Positions 32,995 to 34,103 of a DNA stretch of 34,103 nt are shown here, in pieces. The translations under genes and the position numbers were made by a program. The notes beneath the pieces are model-generated. The model was not told where the DNA came from. It searched no databases and saw only the letters and a list, made by a program, of their open reading frames with translations. Numbering within the stretch: the stretch's first letter is position 1; each line of letters begins with the position of its first letter. The stretch lies in the NCBI GenBank assembly GCA_017454215.1, contig JAFTDL010000050.1:1-34103 (forward strand), given 5' to 3'. This DNA comes from Lentisphaeria bacterium (lineage in GTDB: Bacteria; Verrucomicrobiota; Lentisphaeria; Victivallales; Victivallaceae).

Positions 32995-34103
32995 ATGAGT
33001 CAAAAAACTGGATGGGTTTTTTCTGGAGTGCTTGTTCTTGCCGTTTCCGCGGGAACGGTCCTCCGTGCCGCCGATGACGCCGCTTCTTCGAACATGACCG
33101 CGGCGGAACGGGAACAGCGCATGATCGTCAACCGCGTCGATCACGGCCGTCAGGAGGTCGAACGCAAGGGTGACGACCTCGTCCGCGACGCCAATCTGAA
33201 ACTGGCCGCGGGAGACTACATGAAGGCGCGGGACCTTTACCGCGCGGCCAAGGTGGCGTTCAAGAAATTCAATTCTCCCTACTTCAGCCGCAAGATCACC
33301 TTCTGCGACAGTCAGATCGCCCGGTGCTACTACCTTCAGGCCGAGGACGCCATGCGCGAAGCCGACGCCAGTTCCCAGCGCGGCGATTTCGAGAAGGCGA
33401 TCAATCTCTGCCGCGAAGCCCTGAAATACTGTCCCGAACAGGCCGACCGGCTCGAAGCCCTGATCGTCCAGTACGAAAAACGCAAGAATTACGCCGCCGA
33501 ACGCGACAGCGTCAGCTCCGATCATCTGCTGCCCAACCGCAAGAATCAGGATTATCAGATCGAAGTCCTCCTCGAGCAGGGACGCAAGCTCGTTTCCGCG
33601 GGCGAACTGGGCGCGGCCGTCCGCAAGTATCAGGAGATCATGCTCATCGATCCCTACAACACCGCCGCGGTCAAGAGCCTTGAGGGCGTCTACCGCAGGA
33701 TCGGCGACATCGGCATCAAGAGATCGCGCGCGGCTCATCGCCGGGCCATCGCCGAGACCGAATGGAAGTTCGCCATCCCCGTGCTGCCCGAGGATGACGG
33801 CAAAGGCAATACCGTCAATTTCCTCGAGGACGGCAGCAAGAAGAAGGAAGACACGCCGTCCAACGCGCTGGCCCAGAAGCTCAATTCGATCATCATCAAG
33901 GAGTTTTCGTTTGACGATATCCCCGTGTCGGTCGTCATCAACCACCTGCGGGAACTGACCAAACAGAACGATCCGGCTCACGTGGGCGTCAATTTCGTTT
34001 ATCTGGCCAAGAACGTCGTCCGCCTCAATGCCAAGTCCGCCGAGGGCGGCACCGCCACGCCCGCGGGCGAGGGCGGTGAAGGGGCCGCGCCCGCCGCCGC
34101 CCC
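32995..34103 (+). CDS. Second secretin-like protein, paralogue of the preceding gene, 3' part outside the window
   Basis: An open frame of 369 codons to the window edge. MSQKTGWVFSGVLVLAVSAGTVLRA is a probable signal peptide. A TPR-like helical region follows (about 50-230), including EIMLIDPYNTAAVKSLEGVYRRI, which aligns with FVIDPYDTEAIELASEIYRQL in the upstream secretin. FSFDDIPVSVVINHLREL then corresponds to its FHFDDADLPAVLTYIQD. The end of the visible part is an Ala/Gly/Pro-rich linker. The secretin core would lie beyond the edge and is not seen. The ATG at 32995 has GGAG 8 nt upstream; an in-frame ATG at 32974 has none. Confidence 0.82.
   Translation, partial: MSQKTGWVFSGVLVLAVSAGTVLRAADDAASSNMTAAEREQRMIVNRVDHGRQEVERKGDDLVRDANLKLAAGDYMKARDLYRAAKVAFKKFNSPYFSRKITFCDSQIARCYYLQAEDAMREADASSQRGDFEKAINLCREALKYCPEQADRLEALIVQYEKRKNYAAERDSVSSDHLLPNRKNQDYQIEVLLEQGRKLVSAGELGAAVRKYQEIMLIDPYNTAAVKSLEGVYRRIGDIGIKRSRAAHRRAIAETEWKFAIPVLPEDDGKGNTVNFLEDGSKKKEDTPSNALAQKLNSIIIKEFSFDDIPVSVVINHLRELTKQNDPAHVGVNFVYLAKNVVRLNAKSAEGGTATPAGEGGEGAAPAAA

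Overview
The window is a GC-rich bacterial chromosome segment with very dense coding. I place it in the PVC superphylum, most likely Lentisphaerota/Victivallales or a close Verrucomicrobiota relative. The main reason is a five-gene block on the right with the same order and architecture as the Akkermansia pilus-associated cluster Amuc_1102-1098. Supporting signs are a Hanks kinase with a DWG motif, a GH110-like beta-helix protein and Gram-negative envelope genes (LpxL, ArnT-like transferases, lipoproteins). This placement is inferred from gene content, not from a marker phylogeny.

All genes from 1 to 22347 are on the minus strand and all genes from 22554 to the right edge are on the plus strand, diverging from a 206-bp region with a good promoter in each direction. 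Reading the minus strand in its own direction: (i) 22347-18052 is a three-gene operon of a GH110-like beta-helix protein, a membrane polyferredoxin that looks like a NapH-NapG fusion, and a Tat-signal aldo/keto reductase with a ferredoxin tail. (ii) 17792-11454 is an envelope block: LpxL-like acyltransferase, an unknown coupled protein, a BamE-like lipoprotein, murF, murE and an SAH/MTA-type deaminase. (iii) 11351-5595 holds two ArnT-like glycosyltransferases, a PmtA-like methyltransferase, panB and an amidohydrolase, joined by overlaps or short gaps. (iv) 5453-1 is tig-clpP-clpX followed by a protein kinase and a TrmA/RlmD-type RNA methyltransferase cut by the window edge.

On the plus strand, two lipoprotein genes (the first PqiC-like) are followed by tpiA and secG. 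Then come the pilus genes: a small exported protein (Amuc_1102 position), a PilM-PilN fusion, two single-pass membrane proteins (Amuc_1100 and Amuc_1099 positions), a complete secretin, and a second secretin-like paralogue that runs off the right edge. Together these describe an envelope-spanning type IV pilus or type II-secretion-like machine: cytoplasmic PilM, an inner-membrane alignment complex and an outer-membrane secretin. No ATPase, prepilin or platform gene lies in the window.

Eight promoter-like sites share a -35 TTGnnn, exactly 17 bp of spacer and a -10 close to TATATT, so transcription starts can be proposed with some confidence. The points most worth following up are the kinase, which has lost the beta-3 lysine and carries a lysine at the third glycine of its P-loop as in eukaryotic WNK kinases; the PilM-PilN fusion and tandem secretins; the NapH-NapG-like fusion with an internal twin-arginine motif; and the tpiA promoter, whose -35 lies in the loop of a 10-bp perfect inverted repeat with a second palindrome just downstream of the -10. 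No tRNA, rRNA, CRISPR array, insertion sequence or prophage was seen, and no stretch over 300 bp lacks a gene.
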